64,000 nt of DNA from assembly GCF_030160115.1 (NCBI RefSeq), contig NZ_BSNS01000002.1, positions 186,001 to 250,000 on the forward strand, read 5' to 3'. A program made the translations under genes and the position numbers. The DNA comes from Devosia nitrariae (GTDB lineage Bacteria; Pseudomonadota; Alphaproteobacteria; Rhizobiales; Devosiaceae). The notes under the pieces are model-generated. The model made no database searches and was not told where the DNA came from. It worked only from the letters and a program-made list of their open reading frames with translations. Below are positions 27,450-36,352 of this stretch, one piece after another; within the stretch, counting starts at the first letter, position 1; each line of letters starts with the position of its first letter.

Positions 27450-28314
27450 GACCACGATGGAGGCACCCGTTTGCCTGGCACCGCGGCCGCTGTCGCGTAG
27501 GCCACATCGCTTGCCCGAAGGCACCTGCGACTGCCATTTTCACGTCTTTGCCCCGCACGCACCGCTGGCAAGCCCGCGTAGCTATACCCCACGCATCGAA
27601 ACCCTCGACGGCTGGCTGCAGCTCGCCGATGCCATCGGTATGGCGCATGGCGTGCTGGTGCAGCCGAGCGTCTATGGTTTCGACAACCGGGTGCTGCTCA
27701 CCGCGCTTGCCGCCCATGCGGAGCGGCTGCGTGGCATAGTGGTGATCCCGCCCGAAACGGACGGCGACGAACTCATGCGCCTTCATCGCCTCGGGGTGAG
27801 GGGCGTGCGTATTAACCTGCGCAACAAGACTGGACTGCCGCTCGAGGCGGTGCCGACGCTGGCTTCTGCCATCCAGCACCTCGGCTGGCAGCTGCAGTTT
27901 CAGGTCGGCCCCGACGGGGTCGAGGCGGTCACGCGCACGGTTTTGCAATACGGCATCACTGCCGTCATCGATCACGCAGCTTTCCTGCCGGTCGCGGATC
28001 CCGCGGTCGAGCCGGGCATAACGGCGCTGCAGCGCCTGCTCGATACCGGCTCGGCCTACGTCAAGCTTTCCGCACCTTACCGTCTCGCGGCCGCGCCGGA
28101 CTATCCAGGGTTCGGCGCGTTGGTTGCGCGGCTCGCCGCGAGCCATCCCGAGCGGCTCCTCTGGGGCAGCGACTGGCCGCACACGGAGCTCTTTGAAGCC
28201 ATGCCAGACGACGCCGACCTCGTTTCGGCCATGCTCGATTGGCTGCCCGACGAGCCGATGCGCCGGAAGGTCTTCGTGACCAACCCGGAATCGCTTTACT
28301 GGTCGACCGAATAG
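27442..28314 (+). CDS. Amidohydrolase-2 family sugar lactonase-like protein
   Basis: The 290-aa TIM-barrel protein has the metal-binding H32-x-H34 (CDCHFHVF), the VIDHAAF segment and WGSDWPH with the catalytic Asp near the C-terminus. This is the COG3618/amidohydrolase-2 group, which includes L-fuconolactonase and 2-pyrone-4,6-dicarboxylate lactonase. In this operon a sugar lactonase between oxidation and dehydration is the likely role. Start at ATG 27442 overlaps the dehydratase. Confidence 0.85.
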   Translation: MAETTMEAPVCLAPRPLSRRPHRLPEGTCDCHFHVFAPHAPLASPRSYTPRIETLDGWLQLADAIGMAHGVLVQPSVYGFDNRVLLTALAAHAERLRGIVVIPPETDGDELMRLHRLGVRGVRINLRNKTGLPLEAVPTLASAIQHLGWQLQFQVGPDGVEAVTRTVLQYGITAVIDHAAFLPVADPAVEPGITALQRLLDTGSAYVKLSAPYRLAAAPDYPGFGALVARLAASHPERLLWGSDWPHTELFEAMPDDADLVSAMLDWLPDEPMRRKVFVTNPESLYWSTE

Positions 28315-28327
28315 ACGGAGAACGCCA

Positions 28328-29260
28328 ATGACGCTGCTCAACGAAGACGCCAAGGGCGTCTATGTGATCGCGGTCACCCCCTTTGCCGAAGACGGCGCGC
28401 TCGACCTCACCAGCGTCGATCGCATGGTCGATTTCTATGAAGAGGCCGGGGCGACGGGCCTGACCATCCTTGGCCAATTGGGTGAGGCGCCAAAGCTCAC
28501 GGCCGAGGAATCGTGCGTGCTGACCGAGCGCGTCATCAAGAGGCTCGATGGCCGTTTGCCGGTCGTGGTGGGCGTGTCGGCGCCGGGCCTTGCGCCCATG
28601 CGCGAGCTTGCCGAGACCGTCATGGGCATGGGCGCGGCCGGGGTCATGGTCGCCCCGCCCTGGACGCTGAAGACCGACGACCAGATCTTTTCCTACTATG
28701 CCGGCGTCGGAGAAGCGCTGGGCGAGACTCCTTTCGTGCTGCAGGACTATCCCCTGACCACAAACGTTGCCATCGCTCCCAAGGTCATCGAGCGGATCGT
28801 ACGCGAGGTGCCGACCTGCGTGATGCTCAAGCATGAGGACTGGCCGGGACTTGCAAAGATCAGCGTGCTGCGTGCCGCAAGCGACAAGGGAGAGGTCCGA
28901 CGTATCTCGATCCTTTGCGGCAATGGCGGGCTATTCTTGCCCGAGGAAATGGGGCGTGGCGCCGACGGCGCGATGACGGGCTTCTGCTATCCCGAGATGA
29001 TGGTGGGCGTGGTCGGCGCCTATCAAGCGGGCAATGTCGAGCGGGCCCACGACATCTTCAATGCGTACCTGCCGCTTGCCCGCTACGAGCAGCAGCAGGG
29101 CATCGGCCTTGCCTGCCGCAAATATGTCCTGGCCAAACGGGGCGTGATCGCGACGGGGAACCTCCGCAAGCCCGGCGTCGCCCTCACCCCGGCCGACATT
29201 GCCGACATCGAGCGGCTCCTTGCGCGACAGGCGCGGCGGCTCGAGGAGATCGGCGCATGA
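28328..29260 (+). CDS. DapA-family aldolase/dehydratase
   Basis: The 310-aa protein has the class I lyase-synthase fold of dihydrodipicolinate synthase: GLTILGQLGEAPKLTAEE near the start, Y141 in VLQDYPL and the Schiff-base K168 in CVMLKHEDWPG. The sequence differs from lysine-pathway DapA, and the context points to a 2-keto-3-deoxy acid aldolase or dehydratase. It overlaps the SDR gene by 4 bp (ATGA). Confidence 0.9.
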   Translation: MTLLNEDAKGVYVIAVTPFAEDGALDLTSVDRMVDFYEEAGATGLTILGQLGEAPKLTAEESCVLTERVIKRLDGRLPVVVGVSAPGLAPMRELAETVMGMGAAGVMVAPPWTLKTDDQIFSYYAGVGEALGETPFVLQDYPLTTNVAIAPKVIERIVREVPTCVMLKHEDWPGLAKISVLRAASDKGEVRRISILCGNGGLFLPEEMGRGADGAMTGFCYPEMMVGVVGAYQAGNVERAHDIFNAYLPLARYEQQQGIGLACRKYVLAKRGVIATGNLRKPGVALTPADIADIERLLARQARRLEEIGA

Positions 29261-30042
29261 AGCTCGGCCTTGAAAACCGGCGCGCCTTGGTGATGGGCGC
29301 CAGCAAGGGGCTTGGTGCGGCCACCGCCGTTGCCCTCGCCAACGAGGGGGCCCACGTCATCGGCGCGGCGCGCTCGGTCGACGCGATCGCGGCGCTCAAC
29401 CAACGGCTCGAGTCCGGTGCGACGGGGCGCATCGAAGCTGCCGCGCTCGATCTTGCCGATGCGGCTTCCGTCACCGCGCTGATTGCAGCGCTCGAGGCCA
29501 AGGGTGGCGTCGATATCGTCGTCAACAACTCCGGCGGACCGCCGCCGGGTGAGGCTCGGTCGATCGAGGCCGCGACCTTCGAAAAGCAGTTCGCCACGAT
29601 GGTCTCACCGCTTATTGCTATCAGCCAGGCGATGCTCACCGGAATGGTCGAGCGCAAGTGGGGGCGCATCGTCACCCTCACCTCATCGGGCGTTGAAGCC
29701 CCAATCCCGCGCCTTGCCCTCTCCAATGCTCTGCGACAGTCGCTCGTCGGCTGGTCGAAGACCTTGGCCACCGAGGTCGCGGCCGAAGGCGTCACCGTCA
29801 ATGTCATCGTGCAGGGACGGATCCATACCGACCGCGTCGACGAGCTCGATGCGGCGACAGCCAAGCGCCTGGGCAAGTCCCTGGAGGAGGTGCGCACCGC
29901 CTCACTCGCGACGATCCCGGCAGGCCGATATGGCCGCCCCGAGGAACTGGCCGACGTCGTCGCCTTTCTCGTCAGCGAAAGGGCGTCCTACGTCACCGGC
30001 TCATTGGTGCGCGTCGATGGCGGGACGATCCGTTCGATCTGA
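29257..30042 (+). CDS. SDR-family protein with altered catalytic motif
   Basis: The 261-aa protein has the SDR cofactor motif GASKGLG (14-20) and NNSGG (90-94), and the C-terminal VTGSLVRVDGG. Where most SDRs have YxxxK, this one reads S156-N-A-L-R160 (RLALSNALRQS), so the usual catalytic Tyr and Lys are missing. A divergent SDR group with this SNxxR pattern is familiar to me. It may still bind NAD(P), but activity is uncertain. It is the last gene of the dehydratase operon. Confidence 0.85.
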   Translation: MKLGLENRRALVMGASKGLGAATAVALANEGAHVIGAARSVDAIAALNQRLESGATGRIEAAALDLADAASVTALIAALEAKGGVDIVVNNSGGPPPGEARSIEAATFEKQFATMVSPLIAISQAMLTGMVERKWGRIVTLTSSGVEAPIPRLALSNALRQSLVGWSKTLATEVAAEGVTVNVIVQGRIHTDRVDELDAATAKRLGKSLEEVRTASLATIPAGRYGRPEELADVVAFLVSERASYVTGSLVRVDGGTIRSI

Positions 30043-30075
30043 ACGGCTCGTCCTTGCTCGCTCGATAGCGGCTTG

Positions 30076-30090
30076 ATCTACCATACAAGA
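30076..30090. promoter_or_regulatory. Putative uronate-regulon operator, site 2
   Basis: ATCTACCATACAAGA, identical over 15 bp to the site before uxaC (4267-4281), lies 44 bp before the acid-sugar dehydratase start. It suggests that this gene has its own promoter and is controlled with uxaC. Confidence 0.6.
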
Positions 30091-30134
30091 ACCTGCGATG
30101 TTGCGGCGCGACGACCGACGGCGGTGAGGATGCA

Positions 30135-31340
30135 ATGACGAAAGTTTCAGCGATATCGACCCAGACCATCCCGGCCGGCGGACGTCTGGCGGGCCTGGCT
30201 CCGGGCGTTGCGACGACCGATCGGATCGCCTGGGTGAAGCTCTCGTTGATCCTTTTGCCGCTCAAAACTCCGATCAGCGATGCCAAGGTGCTGACGGGCC
30301 GGCAGAAGCCGCTAACGGAAGTGGCAATGCTTTTTGCCGAGATCGAGAGCGAGCGGGGTCATCACGGCATCGGCTTCAGCTATTCCAAACGTGCCGGCGG
30401 CTACGGTCTTTATGCGCATGCCAAGGAGATCGCGGGAAACCTTATCGGCGAAGACCCGAACGACATCGCCCGCATCTGGGACAAGCTCGTCTGGGCCGGC
30501 GCTTCGGTCGGGCGCAGCGGTCTCGCGACCCAGGCGATCGCGGCGTTCGACGTGGCGCTCTGGGACATGAAGGCCAAGCGCGCTGGCCTGCCGCTGGCAA
30601 AGCTCCTCGGCGCGCGTCGCGACTCGGTGCGCTGCTACAACACCTCGGGCGGGTTCCTGTCGACGCCAACCGAGCAGCTCGTCGCCAATTGCGAGGCCTC
30701 GATCGAAGCCGGGATCGGCGGCATCAAGATCAAAGTCGGACAACCCGATCCGATGGTCGATCTCGTCCGGCTCGAGGCGGTGCGCAAAGCCGTGGGTGGA
30801 CGGGTGCCGCTGATGGTCGATGCCAATCAGCAATGGGATCGGCCGACGGCCGAGCGCGTCGGTCGGGCGCTCGAGGAATTCAATCTCGTGTGGATCGAGG
30901 AGCCGCTCGATGCTTATGACGTCGAGGGCCATGCGCGGCTCGCCGCGCAACTCGTCACCCCGATCGCCTCGGGCGAGATGCTGACGAGCGTTGCCGAGCA
31001 CCTGGCCCTCATCACTCACGACGCGGTCGATTTCATCCAGCCGGACGCGCCGCGTGTCGGCGGCATCACCCAGTTCCTCAAGATCGCGACGATGGCCGAG
31101 CAGAAATACCTGCGCATGGCGCCGCATTTTGCCATGGAGATCCATCTCCACCTGGCGGCCGCCTATGCGCACGAGACTTGGGTCGAGCATTTCGACTGGC
31201 TCGACCCGCTGTTCAACGAGCATCTCGAGATCAAAGACGGGCGGATGATCGTCCCGGACCGGCCCGGCCTCGGCTTCACGCTCAGCGATCAGGCTCGGGC
31301 CTGGACCGTCGACAGCTCAGAGGTCGGCAAGCGGGCTTAA
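30135..31340 (+). CDS. Enolase-superfamily acid-sugar dehydratase, galactarate/talarate dehydratase-like
   Basis: The 401-aa protein is of the mandelate racemase subgroup: K198-x-K200 (GGIKIKVGQ), metal ligands D229, E255 and E281 (VDANQQWD, WIEEPLD, ASGEML), H331 (APHFAMEIHLH) and E351. These positions are all offset by three from the residues I recall for Salmonella L-talarate/galactarate dehydratase, and the C-terminal PLFNEHLEIKDGRMIVPDRPGLG also fits. It would dehydrate a C6 aldarate, the oxidised form of a uronate. The operator-like motif shared with uxaC supports a uronate/aldarate role. Confidence 0.88.
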   Translation: MTKVSAISTQTIPAGGRLAGLAPGVATTDRIAWVKLSLILLPLKTPISDAKVLTGRQKPLTEVAMLFAEIESERGHHGIGFSYSKRAGGYGLYAHAKEIAGNLIGEDPNDIARIWDKLVWAGASVGRSGLATQAIAAFDVALWDMKAKRAGLPLAKLLGARRDSVRCYNTSGGFLSTPTEQLVANCEASIEAGIGGIKIKVGQPDPMVDLVRLEAVRKAVGGRVPLMVDANQQWDRPTAERVGRALEEFNLVWIEEPLDAYDVEGHARLAAQLVTPIASGEMLTSVAEHLALITHDAVDFIQPDAPRVGGITQFLKIATMAEQKYLRMAPHFAMEIHLHLAAAYAHETWVEHFDWLDPLFNEHLEIKDGRMIVPDRPGLGFTLSDQARAWTVDSSEVGKRA

Positions 31341-31352
31341 AACTGCCTCCTT

Positions 31353-31512
31353 CTAGCGGTTGCCCGGTTCATGGTAGCGGGTGTCGAATGTGTCGTTGCC
31401 GCAGTTGGGACACTTTGGAATCTTGTGGCCCTTGGCACGTGCGTCTGATGATGGCAACGCTCGCAGCGGAACCGCCGGTCTGGCGTGCGGTTTCGCCAGC
31501 CTTTGCGGACAT
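31353..31512 (-). pseudogene. Zinc-ribbon protein gene with two frameshifts
   Basis: On the minus strand, ATG 31512 (after GGAGAG) begins MSAKAGETARQTGG. The protein then continues in a second frame with RCERCHHQTHV and in a third with KGHKIPKCPNCGNDTFDTRY to TAG 31353. Together these make a ~53-aa zinc ribbon with two CxxC pairs, a small rhizobial family I recognise. Restoring one T (GGTTCC from GGTTTCC) and one A (CCAAGG from CCAAAGG) repairs the frame. It is either a decayed gene or one carrying two sequencing errors. Confidence 0.75.
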
Positions 31513-31674
31513 GCGTACTCTCCCTCGCTCATTCAGGGGACTCGTTCGCCTGGCCAGGATCTTTATAGGGCTTCAGTGCCGCCTCGCCGCAAGCATGTTT
31601 CCATCAGCAGAAGGTCCCGGGCATCCGTTCCCTCAGTGCGAGAGGTGCGGCCAGCAGCCATCGCCCCCGCGACG

Positions 31675-31848
31675 TCACGGGAATACCGATCCCTCATTCA
31701 GATCAATTGCGCGTTTGGTGCGGGCGGCTTCGAGGTCCTGCCATGTGACGCCGAGCTCAGCGAGCAGTTGCTCATCGATCAGCGTCAGTCGCTGGTGCGC
31801 ACGAGATCTGCGGCGCTTGCCCATCCATCCGGTCAACGTTTTCAACAT
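31675..31848 (-). CDS. DUF1127 small protein
   Basis: This 57-aa protein, MLKTLTGWMGKRRRSRAHQR..., has the short Arg-rich helix and IDEQLLAELGVTWQDLEAAR segment of the DUF1127 (YjiS-like) family. ATG 31848 follows AGGAGA at 8 bases. DUF1127 proteins are common small regulators in alphaproteobacteria, some of which bind RNA and affect growth or phosphate and stress responses. The longer open frame to 32238 lacks support. Confidence 0.85.
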   Translation of the reverse strand: MLKTLTGWMGKRRRSRAHQRLTLIDEQLLAELGVTWQDLEAARTKRAIDLNEGSVFP

Positions 31849-32162
31849 AAACGGGTCTCCTCTTTCGTGGAGGCGGTCATTTAGTCTCTCTCCGCCGCAG
31901 CGACCCCACCCATTCGAGGGGTATCTTCGGCAGCACTGCGGCGACTCCGCGTTGAGGTGCAGCGCCAATGTGACGTTCACCGGACGTTTCCCGCTTGCGG
32001 CCCGTCGGCCACCCTGGCATCGAGATCGACGTCTGATCGAGCCTTGCCAGACGATTTCGTCGACACGCCCCCTAAATGGGTAGGGGCAGGCACAGCCTGT
32101 TCCGCTATTTCGCTCCGCCCACAAGACGCCGGTCCCGGCGCCAGACAGTTTGGAGCAGACGA
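31849..32162. other. Intergenic region without a supported gene
   Basis: This 314-bp gap lies between the divergent DUF1127 and FAD-oxidase genes. It should hold both promoters. Open frames across it have no ribosome site or family similarity that I can see. Confidence 0.5.
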
Positions 32163-33560
32163 ATGAACCTAGCGATGCGGGTGAGCGCACCCGATAGAAA
32201 TGTCCCACTGGCCAGCCAGGTCGAGGCGCTGTCCTCACGGATCAAAGGGCGAGTCGTCGGTCCGACGCACCCTGAGTACGATCGGGCGCGGGCGGTCTCG
32301 CTCGGCAATTTCGATCAGCGGCCTGGATTGATCGTCCGGGTCGCAGACGCGCCGGATGTCGCCGATACCGTCGAGTTTGCCCGCAGGAACGGGCTGGAAC
32401 TGGCCGTGCGCAGCGGCGGACACTCGACGTGCGGCTTCAGTGGGACCGAGGGAGGGCTGGTGATTGACCTGCGCGATCTCAACACTCTCGACATCAACCA
32501 CAAGGAGCTGACGGTCTGGGCCGGCAGCGGGTTGACCAGTGGGGAGGTGACGCAGGCTCTCGAGCAGCACCAGCTGATCGTCGGGTTCGGCGATTCGGCG
32601 AACGTGGGCATCGGCGGTCTGACGCTTGGCGGCGGCATCGGCTATCTCGCGCGCAAGCACGGGCTGACCATCGACTCGCTGCTGGCGGCCGAAGTCGTGA
32701 CGGCCAGAGGCGATATCCTGATTGCCGATGAGACCACACATGCGGACCTCTTCTGGGCGCTTCGCGGCGGCGGCGGTAATTTCGGCGTGGTGACGCGTTT
32801 CAAGTTCCGGCTGCACCCGCTTCCCGCCTTCACCGGTGGACCGCTGGTGCTGCCTGCAACGCCCGAGACGCTCGCCGGGTTCGTCGCCGCGGCCGAAGCA
32901 GCGCCGGGGGAGCTGACGACGATCCTCATGGTCATGCCCGCACCGCCCCTGCCATTCCTGCCAGCCGATGTGATCGGCAAAACCGTCATGGTCGGCATGA
33001 TGGCCTTCGCCGGCCCGGCCGACGAGGCTCAAGAGGCGCTGGCGCCGTTCCGGTCCCTGGCCGAGCCGATCGCCGATCTCGTCGGACCCGCTCCCTTTAG
33101 CAGCATGTATCTGCCCGAAGACCCCAATGAGCGGCCGGCCGTCTCAGTCCGCACCCGGTTCATGGACGGGTTCGGCCGCGAGCAGGCGGCCAGGATGCTC
33201 GAGCTGCTGGAGCGGTGCGAGGCGCCTATGCGGATGGGACAGATACGCGTACTCGGAAAGGCTGCTTCTCACATACCCAACTACGCAACTGCCTACGCCC
33301 ACCGTGATAGCTCGCTGATGCTCACCTTTCTCGCCATGGACGCGACGGCCGAGGCGGCAGCGAGGAACGATCGGTGGGCCAGCGATTGCATCGATGCCTT
33401 CCCGCAGAAGACCGACGCGGCCTACGTAAACTTCCTTGGGGACGAGGACCGGCTGCGCGCTGCGTATCCAACGGCAACGCTCGACCGGCTGCGCAGCATC
33501 AAGCGCAAGTATGATCCGGAGAACCTCTTCCGCCTGAACCAGAACATCCCGCCCGCCTGA
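32163..33560 (+). CDS. FAD-linked oxidase, berberine-bridge enzyme-like
   Basis: The 465-aa protein has an FAD_binding_4 domain (VADAPDVADTVEFARRNGLELAVRSGGHS, with the His that carries covalent flavin in the family; LTLGGGIGYLARKHG; LFWALRGGGGNFGVVTRF) and a C-terminal BBE segment (YDPENLFRLNQNI). Such oxidases act on sugars or alkaloid-like substrates with oxygen. The second flavin-linking Cys of some members is not evident. It has no signal peptide. Start at ATG 32163; the open frame before it is spurious. Confidence 0.9.
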   Translation: MNLAMRVSAPDRNVPLASQVEALSSRIKGRVVGPTHPEYDRARAVSLGNFDQRPGLIVRVADAPDVADTVEFARRNGLELAVRSGGHSTCGFSGTEGGLVIDLRDLNTLDINHKELTVWAGSGLTSGEVTQALEQHQLIVGFGDSANVGIGGLTLGGGIGYLARKHGLTIDSLLAAEVVTARGDILIADETTHADLFWALRGGGGNFGVVTRFKFRLHPLPAFTGGPLVLPATPETLAGFVAAAEAAPGELTTILMVMPAPPLPFLPADVIGKTVMVGMMAFAGPADEAQEALAPFRSLAEPIADLVGPAPFSSMYLPEDPNERPAVSVRTRFMDGFGREQAARMLELLERCEAPMRMGQIRVLGKAASHIPNYATAYAHRDSSLMLTFLAMDATAEAAARNDRWASDCIDAFPQKTDAAYVNFLGDEDRLRAAYPTATLDRLRSIKRKYDPENLFRLNQNIPPA

Positions 33561-33663
33561 ACGCCGGAGCCGCTCAGTGTTGAAGGTTGGGGCGGCAAAT
33601 GCCCGCCCCGACCTCACCTATGCAACCGCCACAAGCTCCTGTCCCAACCCTACTGGAACAAAC

Positions 33664-33744
33664 ATGTACCGAACCATCGTCCTTGCAGGCCTTTACACGA
33701 TTGCCATTGCGCTCATGGCTCTGCCCTACGGGCTCGCGCTCTAG
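33664..33744 (+). CDS. Possible 26-aa hydrophobic microprotein
   Basis: A short ORF reads MYRTIVLAGLYTIAIALMAL then PYGLAL and stop. It is one membrane-span-like segment. The ribosome site is weak (TGGAAC). It lies 103 bp after the FAD oxidase. The hydrophobic pattern is suggestive, but coding status is unproven. Confidence 0.3.
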   Translation: MYRTIVLAGLYTIAIALMALPYGLAL

Positions 33745-33934
33745 CCGGATGGGGATATGAGACCATCACCCGGAGCAGGCGGTTTCACCCATGGCGACTA
33801 CTGCTCCCGCATCCACATTCATCACGCAGCGGATGCGGGTGTTGCCGCACTGGTCGCCTGCGATCCGACCTTTAGCGGAAGGCTCGGCACTCGCTCCGCG
33901 CCCGCCGTTACCCGTGCATTTGCATGATGCAGCG

Positions 33935-34975
33935 CTACTCGTTCTCCAGCGCGACCGGGCTGGCAATGAACAGGCTGATAAGATCGGCCTGTCGGTCGGT
34001 GTCGGTCTTTCGAAAGAGATTCTTCATCGTATAGCTGACGGTATTGCGGGAGATGCCGAATTCGTCGGCGATTTCGTCGAGCCGCAGACCGCGCGCCAGC
34101 GCGAGAGCTACCCGCGTTTCAGCAGGGGTGAGGCCGTAAAGATGCGCAACGGCTTCGGCCGCGGCGCTGAGACGGCGCTCCGGATCGGTGACGAAGACGC
34201 CGACAACTGGGCCGCCCGCATCGACGGCCTCGCAATCGAGGGGACACGCCACGGCAAAGAGGGATCGGCGACCGGAATTGCGCGTCAGCGCCACGGCGTC
34301 GGTCGCTCGACGGTTACGGGCGTTCGCCCGGGTAACGGCGGTGTCTATGATGTCACGCAACGCCTGCGTTTGCTGCGGCTTTTCCCCGCGCAGGAAGCCT
34401 TCTCTGGATAGGGTGATGCCGTCAGCCTCCTCCAGCAGTTCTTCGGCACGGCGATTGCGAAACAAAACCTTGCGTTCGGCATCGATGAGGAAGACGCCGA
34501 CCGCCACGCGGTTCAGCGCCTCGTTCGCCCCAAGCAGGGCCGACCGGTATTTTTCGCCGACCTGGCTGCCGCCGTCGTCGCGCGACGCCGCCCCCCTGAC
34601 ACGCGCCAGTTGATCGAGCCGGGCGGCGATGGTGATCAGCATCAGATCGAAATCGATCGGCTTGGTGAGATAGTCGTCGACGCCCGCTGCCTTGCCCGCG
34701 ATGACGTCGCGGCGATCGGCCAGCGCCGTCAGGAAAATGAAGGGCAGATCGCCGAGGCTCGGATCGTGCCTCACATGTTTGAGCAGATCGAGCCCGGACA
34801 TGCGCGGCATGGTGATGTCGCACAAAACGAGATCCGGCCGCGTCCGCTTGATCTCATCGAGCGCCTCGCGTCCGTCGGCCGCTTCGAGGACTTGGTAGCC
34901 AGCCGCCACCAGCTCTTCGCAAATGTCGGAGCGCAGGTCCGTCTCGTCTTCGACACATAGGATGGTGGTTGTCAT
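33935..34975 (-). CDS. Response regulator with PAS-like and LuxR-type domains
   Basis: The 346-aa protein has an N-terminal receiver with phosphoacceptor D53 (LVLCDITMPRMSG) and KPI near residue 105. A middle PAS-like region follows (NEALNRVAVGVFLIDAERKVLFRNRRAEELL) and a C-terminal LuxR helix-turn-helix (YGLTPAETRVALALARGLRLDEIADEFGISRNTV in part). It ends the operon sensor protein - histidine kinase - regulator; a 3-bp gap separates it from the kinase gene. An intervening PAS domain is unusual in NarL-type regulators and may sense a second signal. Confidence 0.9.
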   Translation of the reverse strand: MTTTILCVEDETDLRSDICEELVAAGYQVLEAADGREALDEIKRTRPDLVLCDITMPRMSGLDLLKHVRHDPSLGDLPFIFLTALADRRDVIAGKAAGVDDYLTKPIDFDLMLITIAARLDQLARVRGAASRDDGGSQVGEKYRSALLGANEALNRVAVGVFLIDAERKVLFRNRRAEELLEEADGITLSREGFLRGEKPQQTQALRDIIDTAVTRANARNRRATDAVALTRNSGRRSLFAVACPLDCEAVDAGGPVVGVFVTDPERRLSAAAEAVAHLYGLTPAETRVALALARGLRLDEIADEFGISRNTVSYTMKNLFRKTDTDRQADLISLFIASPVALENE

Positions 34976-34978
34976 GGT

Positions 34979-36352
34979 TCAGATCTGCGCCTCGGATGGC
35001 GTGGTTGCAGGGGCGGCATCGGCCAAATGTGCGGGGCGATAGGGCCAGCGCAGGGTAAAGGTCGAGCCTACCCCCTCCGTGCTTTCCACAGCCACGCGCC
35101 CATGGTGGAGTTCCATGATCTGCGCAACGAAGCTCAGACCGATGCCGGTGCCCGGAATACCCTCGGCGGTGCGGGCTCGATAGAAACGCCGGAACAGAGA
35201 GCCCACCTCATCGGCAGGGATACCGACGCCGGCGTCGGTGACGCTGATCTCGATCTCCTCACCGACCTTCCGGGCTCGCACACCGACCGCAGAGCCGGCG
35301 GGAGAGTATTTGAGCGCATTGGAAACGAGATTCTGCACCGCGTGCTCGAGAAGCGTCGCGTCGGCCTCGATCCACTGGGGAAGCTCGCCCAAGTCGAGTT
35401 CGATGCGATCTTGGTCCTCGTCCGGCTGGCTCTCGCGCAAGCCGCGCAGGAGTTCAATGAGATCGCAGGCACGCGGTGCGAAGCTGATTTCCCCGTCTTC
35501 GAGTCGGGCCGCATTTATGGTGCTCTCCATAAGCCTCGTCAGACGCTGACAGGCGGTGCGGATCTTTCCGGCCCGCGACATGATCTCGTCGTGCGGCATC
35601 TGCGTGCCGCGCCGGATCATACGCTGCGCACTCGCATCGATAATGGCGAGCGGCGTGCGGAACTGGTGGGACACCACGGAGATGAAGGCACGGTGGAGCC
35701 TCGAAACCTGCCGCTCGCGCTCCAGCGCGGCTTCGGCGCTAGCGATATTGCGATGGTCCCGCACCACAATAGCGGCGAGCAGAAGCCCCGCGATCATCGT
35801 GGCAACCAGGGTACCCAGGATTTCGAACAGGGCATTCCGGCGCAGATCGCGTACCCAGGCGACCCTGTCGCGCTTGGCAAAGAGTGCGGCATTGGCAACG
35901 TCGCGCAAGGATAGTGCTATCGGAGGGACGACCTCCCGCAGGCTTGCGATCTCCTCGACTGCGTCCGGCTCGAGTGCCTGCAGGCGTTCTCGGATGGTAT
36001 CGAGCACCTGGCGGTAGTCATCCAGTTGATCGGCATAGCCAAGCGCCTCGATCTGTCGGCGTGGCTCACCTCGCTCAAGCACCGAAACGCGGCTGGTCAG
36101 CAGGTCGAGGCGCAGTTGGAGGTCTTCGGCCGTGACTTCTCCCGAGCCGTAGCCGGAAAGCGCATCGCGAAAGCGCACCGCCTCATACTGCCCTTGGCTC
36201 GCGAGCCAGACCATGTCCTCGGTGATATCCTCGCTAAGCTCGCTTTCGCTGACGATCAGACGGACCGAGGCGGCCACGAGCAGAACAAACAGGATGGTCA
36301 TCGCCGCGAGGGCGACGAGGAAGCGCCGGGAGATTCGTGGCGCGAGGTTCAT
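34979..36352 (-). CDS. Membrane sensor histidine kinase
   Basis: The 457-aa kinase starts at ATG 36352, overlapping the upstream gene by 4 bp (ATGA). It has two spans (FLVALAAMTILFVLLVAASV and LVATMIAGLLLAAIVV) around a ~150-residue helical periplasmic region. A HisKA domain follows with SHQFRTPLAIIDAS and an ATPase domain with NLVSNALKYSP, DAGVGIP and GTGIGLSFVAQ. It phosphorylates the regulator encoded next. The ligand may be perceived through the small periplasmic protein encoded just upstream. Confidence 0.92.
   Translation of the reverse strand: MNLAPRISRRFLVALAAMTILFVLLVAASVRLIVSESELSEDITEDMVWLASQGQYEAVRFRDALSGYGSGEVTAEDLQLRLDLLTSRVSVLERGEPRRQIEALGYADQLDDYRQVLDTIRERLQALEPDAVEEIASLREVVPPIALSLRDVANAALFAKRDRVAWVRDLRRNALFEILGTLVATMIAGLLLAAIVVRDHRNIASAEAALERERQVSRLHRAFISVVSHQFRTPLAIIDASAQRMIRRGTQMPHDEIMSRAGKIRTACQRLTRLMESTINAARLEDGEISFAPRACDLIELLRGLRESQPDEDQDRIELDLGELPQWIEADATLLEHAVQNLVSNALKYSPAGSAVGVRARKVGEEIEISVTDAGVGIPADEVGSLFRRFYRARTAEGIPGTGIGLSFVAQIMELHHGRVAVESTEGVGSTFTLRWPYRPAHLADAAPATTPSEAQI

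Noticed and set aside
25665-27524. 619-codon open frame on the minus strand
   Set aside because: It is antisense to the IlvD/Edd-family dehydratase, which has all its cluster cysteines; composition is typical of a shadow frame.
31381-31884. 167-codon open frame on the plus strand
   Set aside because: It covers the broken zinc-ribbon gene and the DUF1127 gene on the other strand, with no domain or ribosome site.
33585-33613. Hairpin after the FAD oxidase gene
   Set aside because: The stem has a wobble pair and no T-run follows, so a terminator call is not supported.
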